The translations under genes were made by a program, and so were the position numbers. Positions 1-7,572 of a DNA stretch of 64,000 nt are shown piece by piece; position 1 is the first letter of the stretch; each line of letters opens with the position of its first letter. Location: contig NZ_ATDL01000014.1 of NCBI RefSeq assembly GCF_000416985.1, positions 1-64,000 on the forward strand, read 5' to 3'. Below the pieces are notes generated by a model. The model was given only the letters and a program-made list of their open reading frames with translations. It had not been told where the DNA came from and did no database searches. The stretch is from Sphingobacterium paucimobilis HER1398 (GTDB lineage: Bacteria; Bacteroidota; Bacteroidia; Sphingobacteriales; Sphingobacteriaceae).

Positions 1-4
1 TTAG

Positions 5-78
5 CGGTCTGGACGGGACTCGAACCCGCGACCCCATGCGTGACAGGCATGTATTCTAACCAGCTGAACTACCAGACC
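5..78 (-). tRNA. tRNA-Asp (GTC), copy 1
   Basis: 74-nt cloverleaf on the minus strand. The acceptor stem GGTCTGG pairs with CCAGACC, the discriminator base is G, the anticodon loop is CTGTCAC (anticodon GTC) on a CATGC/GCATG stem, and the T-arm GCGGG-TTCGAGT-CCCGT is intact. CCA is not encoded. It is identical to the copies at 111-184 and 450-523 and is probably processed from one array transcript. Confidence 0.96.
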
Positions 79-110
79 TAAGAATTTTAATTGTTGTTAA
101 AGATATTTAG

Positions 111-184
111 CGGTCTGGACGGGACTCGAACCCGCGACCCCATGCGTGACAGGCATGTATTCTAACCAGCTGAACTACCAGACC
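111..184 (-). tRNA. tRNA-Asp (GTC), copy 2
   Basis: Identical over all 74 nt to copy 1, with anticodon GTC and no encoded CCA. A 32-nt AT-rich spacer separates it from copy 1. On its 5' side lie two degenerate tRNA-like units, so it sits in the middle of the array. Confidence 0.96.
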
Positions 185-213
185 TAAAATCTTTTAATCT
201 TCTAAAGAACATA

Positions 214-285
214 CGTCTAACGTAGATTCGAACGGGCGACTCTTCCGATGAATCGGAATATTCTAACCAGCTGAACTACCAGACC
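214..285 (-). pseudogene. Chimeric/degenerate tRNA-Asp-like unit A
   Basis: On the minus strand the 5' 27 nt (acceptor 5' strand, D-arm) match tRNA-Asp exactly. From the anticodon arm onward the sequence is unrelated: the hairpin TTCCG-ATTCAT-CGGAA has only a 6-nt loop, the T-loop TTCGAAT is kept, but the T-stem halves GCCCG and CTACG do not pair. The 3' acceptor TTAGACG can still form about six pairs with GGTCTGG if two G-U pairs are allowed. A normal Asp anticodon is absent. Most likely a tRNA pseudogene; an unusual functional tRNA-like RNA cannot be excluded. Confidence 0.75.
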
Positions 286-315
286 TAAAATCTTTTTAAT
301 CTTCTAAAGAACATA

Positions 316-386
316 CGTCTAATGTAGACTCAAACGGGCGACTCTTCCGATGAATCGGAATATGCTAACCAGCTGAACTACCAGAC
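316..386 (-). pseudogene. Chimeric/degenerate tRNA-Asp-like unit B
   Basis: Sister of the unit at 214-285. It keeps the D-arm and the same TTCCGATTCATCGGAA hairpin, but one base is lost in the 5' acceptor (GTCTGG rather than GGTCTGG) and the T-loop reads TTTGAGT. It is further decayed than unit A, consistent with a non-functional duplicate. Confidence 0.75.
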
Positions 387-449
387 TAAATTCTTTATTT
401 TTACTATTTTTAAGAACGATGAAAAGACGATTCTTTTCTTTGTTTTTAG

Positions 450-523
450 CGGTCTGGACGGGACTCGAACCCGCGACCCCATGCGTGACAGGCATGTATT
501 CTAACCAGCTGAACTACCAGACC
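450..523 (-). tRNA. tRNA-Asp (GTC), copy 3
   Basis: Identical 74-nt tRNA-Asp with anticodon GTC, the promoter-proximal member of the array. A short hairpin (CCTTCT/AGAAGG, 529-544) and a -7-like box (549-556) lie immediately 5' of it, between it and the end of prfA. Confidence 0.96.
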
Positions 524-548
524 TAAACCCTTCTTGTGAGAAGGTGTG

Positions 549-556
549 CAAATATA
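549..556 (-). promoter_or_regulatory. Candidate -7 box of the tRNA-Asp array
   Basis: The minus strand reads TATATTTG, a perfect match to the Bacteroidota TAnnTTTG element, 25 nt before the first tRNA-Asp. No good -33 TTG is seen. The box lies between the prfA stop and the array, so the array can be transcribed independently of prfA. Confidence 0.5.
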
Positions 557-596
557 GCGCTTATTTATATAAATCCTAATTTTTTTTGAAAAAAAC

Positions 597-1670
597 TTAG
601 TTTGTAGCGCCCTCCTTCATCTTTTCCGCGTTTTCAGCAAACTGTAATGCATCTATAATCGGCTGTATATCACCGTCTAGAATTGTCGACAAATTGTAGG
701 TAGTCAAGTTAATTCTATGCTCTGTAAATCTTCCTTGCGGATAGTTATAGGTACGGATTTTTGCGGAACGGTCACCTGAAGAAACCAAAGTCTTTCTTTT
801 TGCAGCAATGTCGCCGTTCTTTTTATTCAGTTCTATCTCGTAAAGTTTCGTACGAAGCATCTCCATCGCCAATTCTCGGTTGGCCAATTGGGAACGTTCA
901 ACCTGACAGACAACAACGATTCCGGTAGGCTTGTGTGTCAATTGCACTTTTGTTTCTACTTTGTTCACGTTCTGACCACCGGCACCACCCGATCTGGAGG
1001 TATGCATTTCAATATCACCTGGGTTCAGCTCCACGTCCACTTCTTCAGCTTCCGGAAGGACGGCAACAGATGCAGCGGATGTATGTACCCGGCCTTGTGT
1101 CTCTGTATCCGGGACACGCTGTACGCGGTGTACTCCAGACTCGTATTTCAGTTGTCCATATACGTCTTCACCGATTACCTTTAAGATAACCTCTTTATAC
1201 CCTCCGGATGTACCTTCCGTAACATCCATTACTTCGTTACGCCAGCCTTTGGTTTCAAAATAACGGGTGTACATGCGGTATAAATCTCCTGCAAATAGTG
1301 CTGCTTCATCACCACCGGTACCACCACGGATTTCAATAATCGCATTTTTGGAGTCCTCCGGATCTTTTGGAATTAGCATCAGACGAATTTCTTCCTCTTT
1401 CTCTTCACGCTGGACCAGTAGGATATCTTGTTCCTCCTTGGCCATTTCCCTTAGCTCCTGATCCTTCTCATTGACCAATATGTCCTTATTGGTGTCTATA
1501 TTGCTGATTATGTTTTTGTAAATATGGTACTGTTCTACAATTTTTGATAGGTCTTTATATTCCTTGTTCAATTTTGCAAAACGCTTCATGTCATTAATGG
1601 TATCTGGATTGCTGAGTTCAGCTTCCACTTCTTGCCACCGTTCTTTAATCGCTTGTAGTTTTTCTAACAT
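597..1670 (-). CDS. prfA: Peptide chain release factor 1
   Basis: 357 residues, the normal length for RF1. It recognises UAA/UAG stop codons in the ribosomal A site and triggers peptide release. The catalytic loop GGAGGQ ends at residue 233 (GGQ 231-233). The stop-codon recognition tripeptide of RF1 type, PxT, is present as PDT at 187-189 in the context [19 protein letters not shown]2 would have SPF here. The N-terminal 100 residues are the usual helical domain. It is transcribed toward the tRNA-Asp array and probably starts from a TATTTTTG box at 1800-1807, giving a leader of about 120 nt. Confidence 0.97.
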   Translation of the reverse strand: MLEKLQAIKERWQEVEAELSNPDTINDMKRFAKLNKEYKDLSKIVEQYHIYKNIISNIDTNKDILVNEKDQELREMAKEEQDILLVQREEKEEEIRLMLIPKDPEDSKNAIIEIRGGTGGDEAALFAGDLYRMYTRYFETKGWRNEVMDVTEGTSGGYKEVILKVIGEDVYGQLKYESGVHRVQRVPDTETQGRVHTSAASVAVLPEAEEVDVELNPGDIEMHTSRSGGAGGQNVNKVETKVQLTHKPTGIVVVCQVERSQLANRELAMEMLRTKLYEIELNKKNGDIAAKRKTLVSSGDRSAKIRTYNYPQGRFTEHRINLTTYNLSTILDGDIQPIIDALQFAENAEKMKEGATN

Positions 1671-1799
1671 AGTTCTGTTTGATAAGTATTAACCACCAAG
1701 GGGCCAAATAGCTTAAAATAGCCCTTATATATCCTGTTTAAAGAGGATATCCCTCGGAGGGTTTTGCATCCAAAAGGTATTGCGTCCTTTTAGAGAGTG

Positions 1800-1807
1800 C
1801 AAAAATA
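1800..1807 (-). promoter_or_regulatory. Candidate -7 box of prfA
   Basis: The minus strand reads TATTTTTG, a full TAnnTTTG match, between the SMR gene stop (1839) and the prfA start. A short palindrome (ATATCCT/AGGATAT, 1728-1749) lies downstream in the putative leader. No -33 TTG is evident. Confidence 0.4.
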
Positions 1808-1838
1808 CTGAAAAATATGGTTTAAAAAGAAGGAATTA

Positions 1839-2168
1839 TTAATGACTTGACACAACTTTCAGTCCTATTATAGAGGCGATTAAAGTGAAAATGAAGAATA
1901 TTCTCCAAAACTCGGCAGGCTCTTTAAAGAAAATAATTCCCATTAATACCGTACCCACGGCCCCGATGCCCGTCCATACCGCATAAGCCGTGCCCAGAGG
2001 AAGGCTTTGTGTAGCTTTGATCAGCAATCCCATGCTTAAGAATAAACAGACTACAAATCCAGCATACCACAACATAGAAGCGCTGCCAGTAGCCTCTTTG
2101 GCCTTACCCAAGCAAGTCGTAAACCCTACTTCAAAGAGTCCGCCCAAGATTAAAAATATCCAGTTCAT
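1839..2168 (-). CDS. Small multidrug resistance (SMR) family exporter, Gdx/SugE type
   Basis: 109 residues with four hydrophobic helices, the standard SMR size; these proteins work as antiparallel dimers in the inner membrane, driven by proton exchange. The essential membrane glutamate is E13 in GGLFEVG. The motif GTAYAVWTGIGAVG in helix 3 matches the Gdx/SugE (guanidinium exporter) branch; EmrE-type pumps read YAIWSG. Substrate is therefore inferred to be guanidinium or small cations. Only about 90 bp separate it from the upstream gene, so there is no room for a guanidine riboswitch. Confidence 0.87.
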   Translation of the reverse strand: MNWIFLILGGLFEVGFTTCLGKAKEATGSASMLWYAGFVVCLFLSMGLLIKATQSLPLGTAYAVWTGIGAVGTVLMGIIFFKEPAEFWRIFFIFTLIASIIGLKVVSSH

Positions 2169-2259
2169 TTTTTTTGTGCAAAGGTGCTGGTTTCGCTACA
2201 CATATTTTTTAATAATTGTTAAAAAAGTGAGCTCTTGAGTATACGGTTTTAGGCCATCG

Positions 2260-2823
2260 TTACTTGATCTCAGCTCTGATCCGCGAAAGCGTCACTTGGG
2301 TCACGCCCAAATAAGATGCAATATACCCCAGTTTGATGCGTTGCACAACGTTAGCCTCTTTGGTCAACAGATCACCGTAACGCTCTGCCGCCGTTTTAAA
2401 AAGCGTTTGCATCAAGCGCTGCTCGATTTTCAAAGTTTCTAATTCGGCAAGCTTTCTTCCCCAATTGGCAATAGGAAGCGATTGGTTGTAAAGTCGTTGT
2501 AGTTTTGAAACAGGAATCCGATATAAGACACAGTTTTCCAAGGTGTCTACAATTTCATAGCCAGGTGTGCCGTGTATATAGCTGTTCAGTGAAAGGATAG
2601 AATCTCCGGGAAAGCAAAAATCCAAAACCGCTTCTTTCTGTTCTTTTGGATAATAGATGCGGCAGATACCTTCGGTCAGGAAGTAAATATATTTGGCGGT
2701 TTTATCCTTGTCAATCAGGATATTGTTTTTCTCCAATTGGATCCGCTCCGTAATCCGGACCAATCGATCCAGTTCATCCGTGGGTAGCGCGTATATCTGT
2801 TGGATTGCTGCTACGAGTTCCAT
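2260..2823 (-). CDS. Crp/Fnr family transcriptional regulator
   Basis: 187 residues with an N-terminal cyclic-nucleotide-binding-like fold (about 20-115, with the FLTEGICRIYY strand typical of the family) and a C-terminal helix-turn-helix (IASYLGVTQVTLSRIR, about 165-182). The C-terminus ends soon after the recognition helix, as in many short Bacteroidota family members. The effector ligand cannot be predicted; key cAMP-contacting residues are not obvious. Its start codon overlaps the end of lpxH by 13 nt, so the two are likely co-transcribed and translationally coupled. It probably regulates its own operon or a nearby gene, but no operator could be assigned. Confidence 0.85.
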   Translation of the reverse strand: MELVAAIQQIYALPTDELDRLVRITERIQLEKNNILIDKDKTAKYIYFLTEGICRIYYPKEQKEAVLDFCFPGDSILSLNSYIHGTPGYEIVDTLENCVLYRIPVSKLQRLYNQSLPIANWGRKLAELETLKIEQRLMQTLFKTAAERYGDLLTKEANVVQRIKLGYIASYLGVTQVTLSRIRAEIK

Positions 2824-3560
2824 CGTTCCAGGTTAAGGCTGTGGCCGTCCCATACAGCGTAGGTATAATAATTGATCCATTCCCCCAAATTGATGATCTT
2901 AGAACCAGCTCCTATTTCAAGTTCATAAGGAAAGTGTCGATGACCAAAAACAAAATAGTCGTAGTGCTGTGTTTTTAGTGTCTCCTTTGCGTATTGGATA
3001 AGCCACTCTTTGTCTTCGCCCAAGAACTGCTCATCATTGCCATTGGAAATACGACTATGTTTGGACCATCTCTGCGCTATTCCTATACCCAGATTGGGAT
3101 GTAGACGTGCAAAAAGCCATTGGCAGAACGAACTCCTAAATATTTTCTTCAGAATTTTGTATTTCCTGTCTCCAGGGCCCAGGCCATCCCCGTGGTGTAC
3201 ATAGCAGGCCTTGCCGTTTAGGTTCAGCACAAGTTCGTTGTCTACGATAGTAGCTCCGATTTCTTTTTTTAAATAGCCAAACATCCACATGTCGTGGTTG
3301 CCCTTAAAGAGCGTTATTTTAACGCCCAGATCAGCCAGCTCGGCCAGTTTGCCAAGAAATCGAATGTACCCTTTGGGAACGACAGTACGGTATTCGAACC
3401 AGAAATCAAATACATCTCCTACCAGATAAAGCTCGGAGGCATCCTGTTTGATATGGTCAAGCCATTTCACAATTTCTCTTTCCCGAAGCTCGGACTGTTC
3501 CCTAGGGTAAGAACCCAGGTGAAAATCGGAAGCGAAATATATTCTTTTAGCAATTTGCAT
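2811..3560 (-). CDS. lpxH: UDP-2,3-diacylglucosamine diphosphatase-like metallophosphoesterase
   Basis: 249 residues, calcineurin-like phosphoesterase fold. LpxH removes UMP from UDP-2,3-diacylglucosamine to make lipid X in lipid A synthesis, at the inner membrane surface. The metal-binding motifs appear in order: SDFHLG (D12, H14), GDVFDFW (48-54), GNHDMW (87-92), HHGDG (122-126) and FGHRH near 206-210. The YxxxRTVVPKG segment after GDVFDFW fits Bacteroidota LpxH. The gene overlaps the downstream Crp/Fnr regulator by 13 nt and is divergent from the prolyl oligopeptidase gene. Confidence 0.88.
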   Translation of the reverse strand: MQIAKRIYFASDFHLGSYPREQSELREREIVKWLDHIKQDASELYLVGDVFDFWFEYRTVVPKGYIRFLGKLAELADLGVKITLFKGNHDMWMFGYLKKEIGATIVDNELVLNLNGKACYVHHGDGLGPGDRKYKILKKIFRSSFCQWLFARLHPNLGIGIAQRWSKHSRISNGNDEQFLGEDKEWLIQYAKETLKTQHYDYFVFGHRHFPYELEIGAGSKIINLGEWINYYTYAVWDGHSLNLERWNS

Positions 3561-3605
3561 GTTGGTGTAAAACTACCAAAATGCCCTGATTTTACAAACA
3601 GCTTT

Positions 3606-3628
3606 CCGGAGCAGCATGGCTGCTCCGG
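3606..3628. promoter_or_regulatory. GC-rich perfect hairpin between divergent genes
   Basis: CCGGAGCAGC and GCTGCTCCGG form a perfect 10-bp stem around a 3-nt centre (ATG). It sits about 46 bp before the lpxH start and about 80 bp before the candidate promoter of the peptidase gene. No T-run follows on either strand, so it is not a typical terminator; it could be an operator or leader hairpin. Confidence 0.5.
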
Positions 3629-3706
3629 TCTGATCAGGTACTGTGAATTGCCTGTAAGACGATCTCCGAATAACCTATGAAAGTTTTAAAGCCAGAAATA
3701 TTTCGT

Positions 3707-3714
3707 TAGTTTTG
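3707..3714 (+). promoter_or_regulatory. Candidate -7 box of the prolyl oligopeptidase gene
   Basis: TAGTTTTG matches TAnnTTTG exactly, 20 bp before the ATG at 3734. This implies a very short leader. No clear -33 TTG is seen. Confidence 0.5.
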
Positions 3715-3733
3715 TTAGAAACAATGATCGATT

Positions 3734-5881
3734 ATGACAAAAAATATTGGTTTTATGATGCTGTCCATGGCATTGGTAGCTTGTCAACAAAACAAAAAGA
3801 TTGACCCCGTGAAAGATATTACACTACAACCGTATCCGGTCTCCGAAAAGGTCGACCAAAAGGATGATTTTTTTGGGATTACAGTAGAAGATCCTTATCG
3901 ATGGCTTGAAGACGACATGTCCGATAAGACTAAGGCGTGGGTAGCGGCCGAGAATGAAGTAACACAGCATTACCTCAAACAGATCCCTTTTCGGGATGCC
4001 ATCACACAGCGCTTGGAGAAATTATGGAATTATGAGAAATATTCAGCTCCATTTGTAGAAGGCGACTATACTTATTTTTATAAAAACGATGGTTTGCAAA
4101 ATCAGTCCGTACTCTACCGTAAAAAAGGTGATGAGGGTACAGAGGAAGTCTTTTTGGATCCGAACAAGTTTTCTACAGATGGTACCACCTCGTTAGCTGA
4201 TATCAACTTTAGTAAAGACGGATCGCTCGTGGCGTATCAGATATCCGAGGGGGGGTCGGATTGGCGCAAGGTCATTGTGTTACGTGCTGCAGACAAAAGT
4301 GTGGTAGGAGATACCTTGATCGATGTCAAGTTCAGTGGCCTCGCATGGCGCGGGAATGAAGGGTTCTACTACAGTTCCTATGACAAACCTAAATCGGGCT
4401 CTGCACTTTCAGCGATGACCGATCAGCATAAGCTTTATTTTCATAAACTGAATACCGCACAAGCCACGGATGAATTGGTATTTGGTGGCGAGAAGACACC
4501 ACGACGCTATATCGGTGCAGGCTTGACCGAAGACGAGCGTTTTCTTGTAGTAACAGCGGCCAACACCACTTCAGGCAACGAGTTGTATGTCAAAGATCTC
4601 GCTGACACGACAGCGGATTTCGTTACCATTGTGGACAATTTCGAGAAAAATCATGCTGTCTTAGACAATGACGGCGATCGTTTGATTATTTATACGGAGC
4701 TGGGCGCACCCAATGGTAAGATCGTAGAAACAGTGCTTGCTGATCCGAAACCAGCGGGGTGGAAAGATCTGATCGCTGAGACTGAAAATGTGTTACGCCC
4801 TTCTATAGGAGGTGGTAAGATTTTTGCTTCTTATTTGAAAGATGCAACTTCATTGGTACAGCAGTATGATCGTGAGGGAAAATTGGAGCGTGAGATTACA
4901 TTGCCTGGTGTAGGTACTGCCAGTGGATTCGCTGCCAAAAAAGCGGATAAATCCCTTTACTATAGCTTTACCTCTTATGTTAATCCCGGGACTATATACA
5001 GCTATGATATCGCTTCTGGAAAGTCTGCTGTCTATAAAAAATCGGCGATTCAATTTGATCCGTCCCAATACGAATCCAAGCAGGTGTTTTACACTTCTAA
5101 AGACGGAACTAAAGTACCTATGATCATCACGCACAAAAAAGGAGTCAAATTAGACGGTACCAACCCAACGTTGCTGTATGGCTATGGTGGGTTTAATATC
5201 AGCCTTACGCCATCATTCAGCACGGCGAATATTATTCTCTTGGAGCAAGGCGGCATATATGCTGTAGCAAACTTGAGAGGAGGAGGCGAATATGGGGGAA
5301 ATTGGCATGTCGCCGGTACAAAAATGAAAAAGCAGAATGTTTTCGATGACTTTATCGCTGCCGGAGAATATCTTATCCATGAGAAGTATACCTCTTCTGA
5401 GAAGCTTGCTATTGCAGGAGGATCCAATGGAGGTCTATTGGTCGGAGCGTGTATGACCCAGCGACCTGAATTGTTTAAAGTGGCTTTTCCGGCCGTAGGG
5501 GTACTGGATATGTTGCGGTACCATAAGTTTACGGCTGGTGCAGGTTGGGCATTTGACTACGGGACGGCCGACGACAGCAAAGAGATGTTCGAGTATTTGT
5601 ACAAATATTCTCCTTATCACGCGCTTAAAGCGAATACCGCTTATCCTGCAACTATGGTTATGACGGCAGATCACGACGACCGGGTGGTTCCGGCACACTC
5701 TTTCAAGTTTGCCGCACGTCTACAGGAGTATAATGTAGGAGACAATCCAGTATTGATCCGTATCGATACCAAGGCCGGACACGGTGCCGGTAAATCAACG
5801 GCTATGCAGATTGCTGAGCACGCGGACAAATGGGCATTTATGTTCCAAAATATGGGAATGAGCTATAGTGAAATTAAGTAA
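3734..5881 (+). CDS. Prolyl oligopeptidase family serine peptidase (S9A), lipoprotein
   Basis: 715 residues. A signal peptide ends in a lipobox (ALVAC, Cys near residue 17), so the enzyme is probably a periplasmic or outer-membrane lipoprotein. An N-terminal S9A beta-propeller starts with PYRWLED near residue 55, and the C-terminal alpha/beta-hydrolase domain carries the triad: Ser564 in GGSNGG, Asp in ADHDDRVVP (648/649) and His683 in GHGAG. Family members cleave after proline in short peptides. Length equals that of typical bacterial S9A enzymes. A Crp/Fnr gene follows after only 5 nt, suggesting an operon. Confidence 0.93.
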   Translation: MTKNIGFMMLSMALVACQQNKKIDPVKDITLQPYPVSEKVDQKDDFFGITVEDPYRWLEDDMSDKTKAWVAAENEVTQHYLKQIPFRDAITQRLEKLWNYEKYSAPFVEGDYTYFYKNDGLQNQSVLYRKKGDEGTEEVFLDPNKFSTDGTTSLADINFSKDGSLVAYQISEGGSDWRKVIVLRAADKSVVGDTLIDVKFSGLAWRGNEGFYYSSYDKPKSGSALSAMTDQHKLYFHKLNTAQATDELVFGGEKTPRRYIGAGLTEDERFLVVTAANTTSGNELYVKDLADTTADFVTIVDNFEKNHAVLDNDGDRLIIYTELGAPNGKIVETVLADPKPAGWKDLIAETENVLRPSIGGGKIFASYLKDATSLVQQYDREGKLEREITLPGVGTASGFAAKKADKSLYYSFTSYVNPGTIYSYDIASGKSAVYKKSAIQFDPSQYESKQVFYTSKDGTKVPMIITHKKGVKLDGTNPTLLYGYGGFNISLTPSFSTANIILLEQGGIYAVANLRGGGEYGGNWHVAGTKMKKQNVFDDFIAAGEYLIHEKYTSSEKLAIAGGSNGGLLVGACMTQRPELFKVAFPAVGVLDMLRYHKFTAGAGWAFDYGTADDSKEMFEYLYKYSPYHALKANTAYPATMVMTADHDDRVVPAHSFKFAARLQEYNVGDNPVLIRIDTKAGHGAGKSTAMQIAEHADKWAFMFQNMGMSYSEIK

Positions 5882-5886
5882 TACCG

Positions 5887-6456
5887 ATGGTTGATCATCT
5901 TATAAAACACATCAACAGTATCACCCCATTGTCGGCAGAGGAAGAAAGTATCGTTGTAGAACTGGTGCGTGAAAAGACATTGGCGCGGAAGCAATTTTTG
6001 CATCGTGCCGGTGAAATTGCCCAATATTCTGCTTTTGTGGTGGAGGGGTGTTTACGGTCTTATGCCGTTGATCGAAATGGCTTTGAACATATTTTGCAAT
6101 TTGCTCCGGCGAATTGGTGGATATCAGATATGTATTCTTTTGTTAAAAGTCAGCCCAGCGAATTGAACATTGACGCCTTACTGGAAACGAAAGTTTTGTT
6201 GTTGAGCCGCTCTTGTCAAGTCAGTATTTTTGATCGTATTCCCAAACTGGAAAGATATTTTAGAATTCTAACGGAGAATGCATTGGCCGCGAGCAACCTT
6301 CGAACGATAAATTACCTGAGTCTTCCGGCCAAGGTCAGGTACGAGAAGTTTTGTACGATGTACCCTACGCTGATCAATACGATATCTCAAAAATCGGTGG
6401 CCTCTTATATAGGCATCACACCGGAGTTTCTCAGCAAGCTGAGAGGCGAATACTAG
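5887..6456 (+). CDS. Crp/Fnr family transcriptional regulator
   Basis: 189 residues: an N-terminal cNMP-binding-like domain (about 10-110, with VVEGCLRSYAVD) and a C-terminal winged helix (VASYIGITPEFLSKLRGEY) that stops right after the recognition helix. This short form is common in Bacteroidota and its ligand is unknown. It begins 5 nt after the peptidase gene and is followed by a strong terminator, so those two form an operon. The pirin gene next to it has its own promoter; regulation of pirin by this protein is a reasonable inference, not shown. Confidence 0.85.
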   Translation: MVDHLIKHINSITPLSAEEESIVVELVREKTLARKQFLHRAGEIAQYSAFVVEGCLRSYAVDRNGFEHILQFAPANWWISDMYSFVKSQPSELNIDALLETKVLLLSRSCQVSIFDRIPKLERYFRILTENALAASNLRTINYLSLPAKVRYEKFCTMYPTLINTISQKSVASYIGITPEFLSKLRGEY

Positions 6457-6461
6457 ATTCG

Positions 6462-6498
6462 AAAATGGGCTGCCCTACTCCAAGGCAGCCCATTTTTT
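6462..6498 (+). terminator. Rho-independent terminator after the Crp/Fnr gene
   Basis: The stem TGGGCTGCC / GGCAGCCCA with a 9-nt loop is followed by TTTTTT. It begins 5 nt after the stop codon. Confidence 0.85.
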
Positions 6499-6606
6499 CA
6501 AGGGCACTCCCGATAATATGGGGATCGGTTCATATCTGTTGGGGATTCAATAACATTATGAAAGTTTTATTAATCTATATTAAGAATGGTGTGGCCTGTT
6601 ACTGCG

Positions 6607-6614
6607 TATATTTG
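6607..6614 (+). promoter_or_regulatory. Candidate -7 box of the pirin gene
   Basis: TATATTTG is a perfect TAnnTTTG match, 26 bp before the ATG at 6640. A good Shine-Dalgarno site (AAAGGAGG, 6627-6634) follows it, which is stronger than at most genes in this window. Confidence 0.55.
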
Positions 6615-6639
6615 TAATACATAATAAAAGGAGGAAAAA

Positions 6640-7353
6640 ATGGCACATACAGTTTTGTACAGATCCGATAGTCGGGGACATGCTGATCATGGTTGGTTAA
6701 AGAGTGCGCACACATTTAGCTTTGCAGGATATTATGATCCTGAACGCATTCATTTTGGTGCGCTCCGCGTGTTCAACGACGATTACGTAACTGGAGGCAA
6801 CGGCTTCGGCCGACATCCGCATGATAACATGGAGATTATATCCATTCCATTGGAAGGCGAGCTGGCGCATCAGGATAGCATGGGCAACAGTGGTACGATA
6901 CAGCCTGGCGAGATTCAGGTTATGAGCGCAGGAACGGGTATACAGCACAGCGAGTTTAATGCAAGCGAAACAGATCCCGTAAAATTTTTACAAATCTGGT
7001 TGTTTCCCAACCAACAGAATGTAGAACCTCGCTACGATCAGATCCGTTTAGATCCGGAAAATAGGAAAAATAGATTCCAACAGCTTGTCTCGCCTGATCC
7101 GAATGATGAAGGGGCTTGGATACATCAGGATGCGTGGTTTCATATGGTTGATTTAGATCAAGACAAAGAGGTCGAGTATGTATGGAAAGCAAAAGGCAAT
7201 GGCGTCTTCTTATTTGTCCTGGAAGGAGCAATTGAAGTCGAAGGAAGTGTATTGTCCAGAAGAGATGCTATAGGTGTTACCGAGGCAGATCGTATGACAA
7301 TACGTGCTACGAAGGGAAGTTCCTTATTGCTTATTGAAGTCCCTATGCTTTAA
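6640..7353 (+). CDS. Pirin family protein (YhhW-like quercetin 2,3-dioxygenase)
   Basis: 237 residues, bicupin fold. The four metal ligands of pirins are in place: H59 and H61 in RHPHDNMEI, then H103 and E105 in IQHSEFN. The length and ligand positions are almost those of E. coli YhhW, which oxidises quercetin in vitro; the natural substrate is unknown. It may act as an oxidative-stress or aromatic-electrophile enzyme, or as a redox sensor. Monocistronic, with its own promoter, a strong ribosome site and a terminator. Confidence 0.92.
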   Translation: MAHTVLYRSDSRGHADHGWLKSAHTFSFAGYYDPERIHFGALRVFNDDYVTGGNGFGRHPHDNMEIISIPLEGELAHQDSMGNSGTIQPGEIQVMSAGTGIQHSEFNASETDPVKFLQIWLFPNQQNVEPRYDQIRLDPENRKNRFQQLVSPDPNDEGAWIHQDAWFHMVDLDQDKEVEYVWKAKGNGVFLFVLEGAIEVEGSVLSRRDAIGVTEADRMTIRATKGSSLLLIEVPML

Positions 7354-7376
7354 AGAGCCAAAAGATTTGATGTAGT

Positions 7377-7409
7377 GAAACAGAGGCTGTAAAAGCAGCC
7401 CCTGTTTTC
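7377..7409 (+). terminator. Terminator after the pirin gene
   Basis: AAACAGAGGCTG pairs with CAGCCCCTGTTT (one A-C mismatch) around a short loop and ends in TTTT. It lies 24 nt after the stop. Confidence 0.7.
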
Positions 7410-7572
7410 GTAAAATGTCTTTTTTATAACATAGCATTAGTACAAATTTTATAAATTTAGCGCAACCGACAAACAATGCTTTTTCAATCTTGTTTCTGTT
7501 AGGAGAAGGAGGGATGACAGGAACCCACAGAAAGCATATGATGTTTATTTCTAAAAAAATAAAAAAATACTA

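Larger units (their letters stand above)
185..386 (-). repeat. Two ~101-bp tandem units within the tRNA array
   Basis: Positions 185-285 and 286-386 are near-identical direct repeats, each made of an AT-rich spacer plus a tRNA-like body. They differ by about six substitutions and a one-base indel in the T-run of the spacer. This shows a duplication after the tRNA-like unit had already diverged from tRNA-Asp. Confidence 0.85.

Noticed and set aside
218..260. Similarity of the tRNA-like 3' half to sequencing-adapter sequence (CGGAAGAG)
   Set aside because: Only about ten bases agree, the rest differs, and the segment occurs twice with substitutions, so contamination is unlikely.
5..523. tRNA array as the attachment site of an integrated element
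   Set aside because: Direct repeats are present, but no integrase, phage or conjugation gene is found near them; the repeats are explained by tRNA duplication.
888..1461. Open frames on the plus strand opposite prfA
   Set aside because: They are shadows of the prfA coding sequence with implausible composition.
2169..2259. Guanidine riboswitch before the Gdx/SugE-type gene
   Set aside because: Only about 90 bp separate the genes and none of the conserved ACGR-type loops of guanidine riboswitches is visible.
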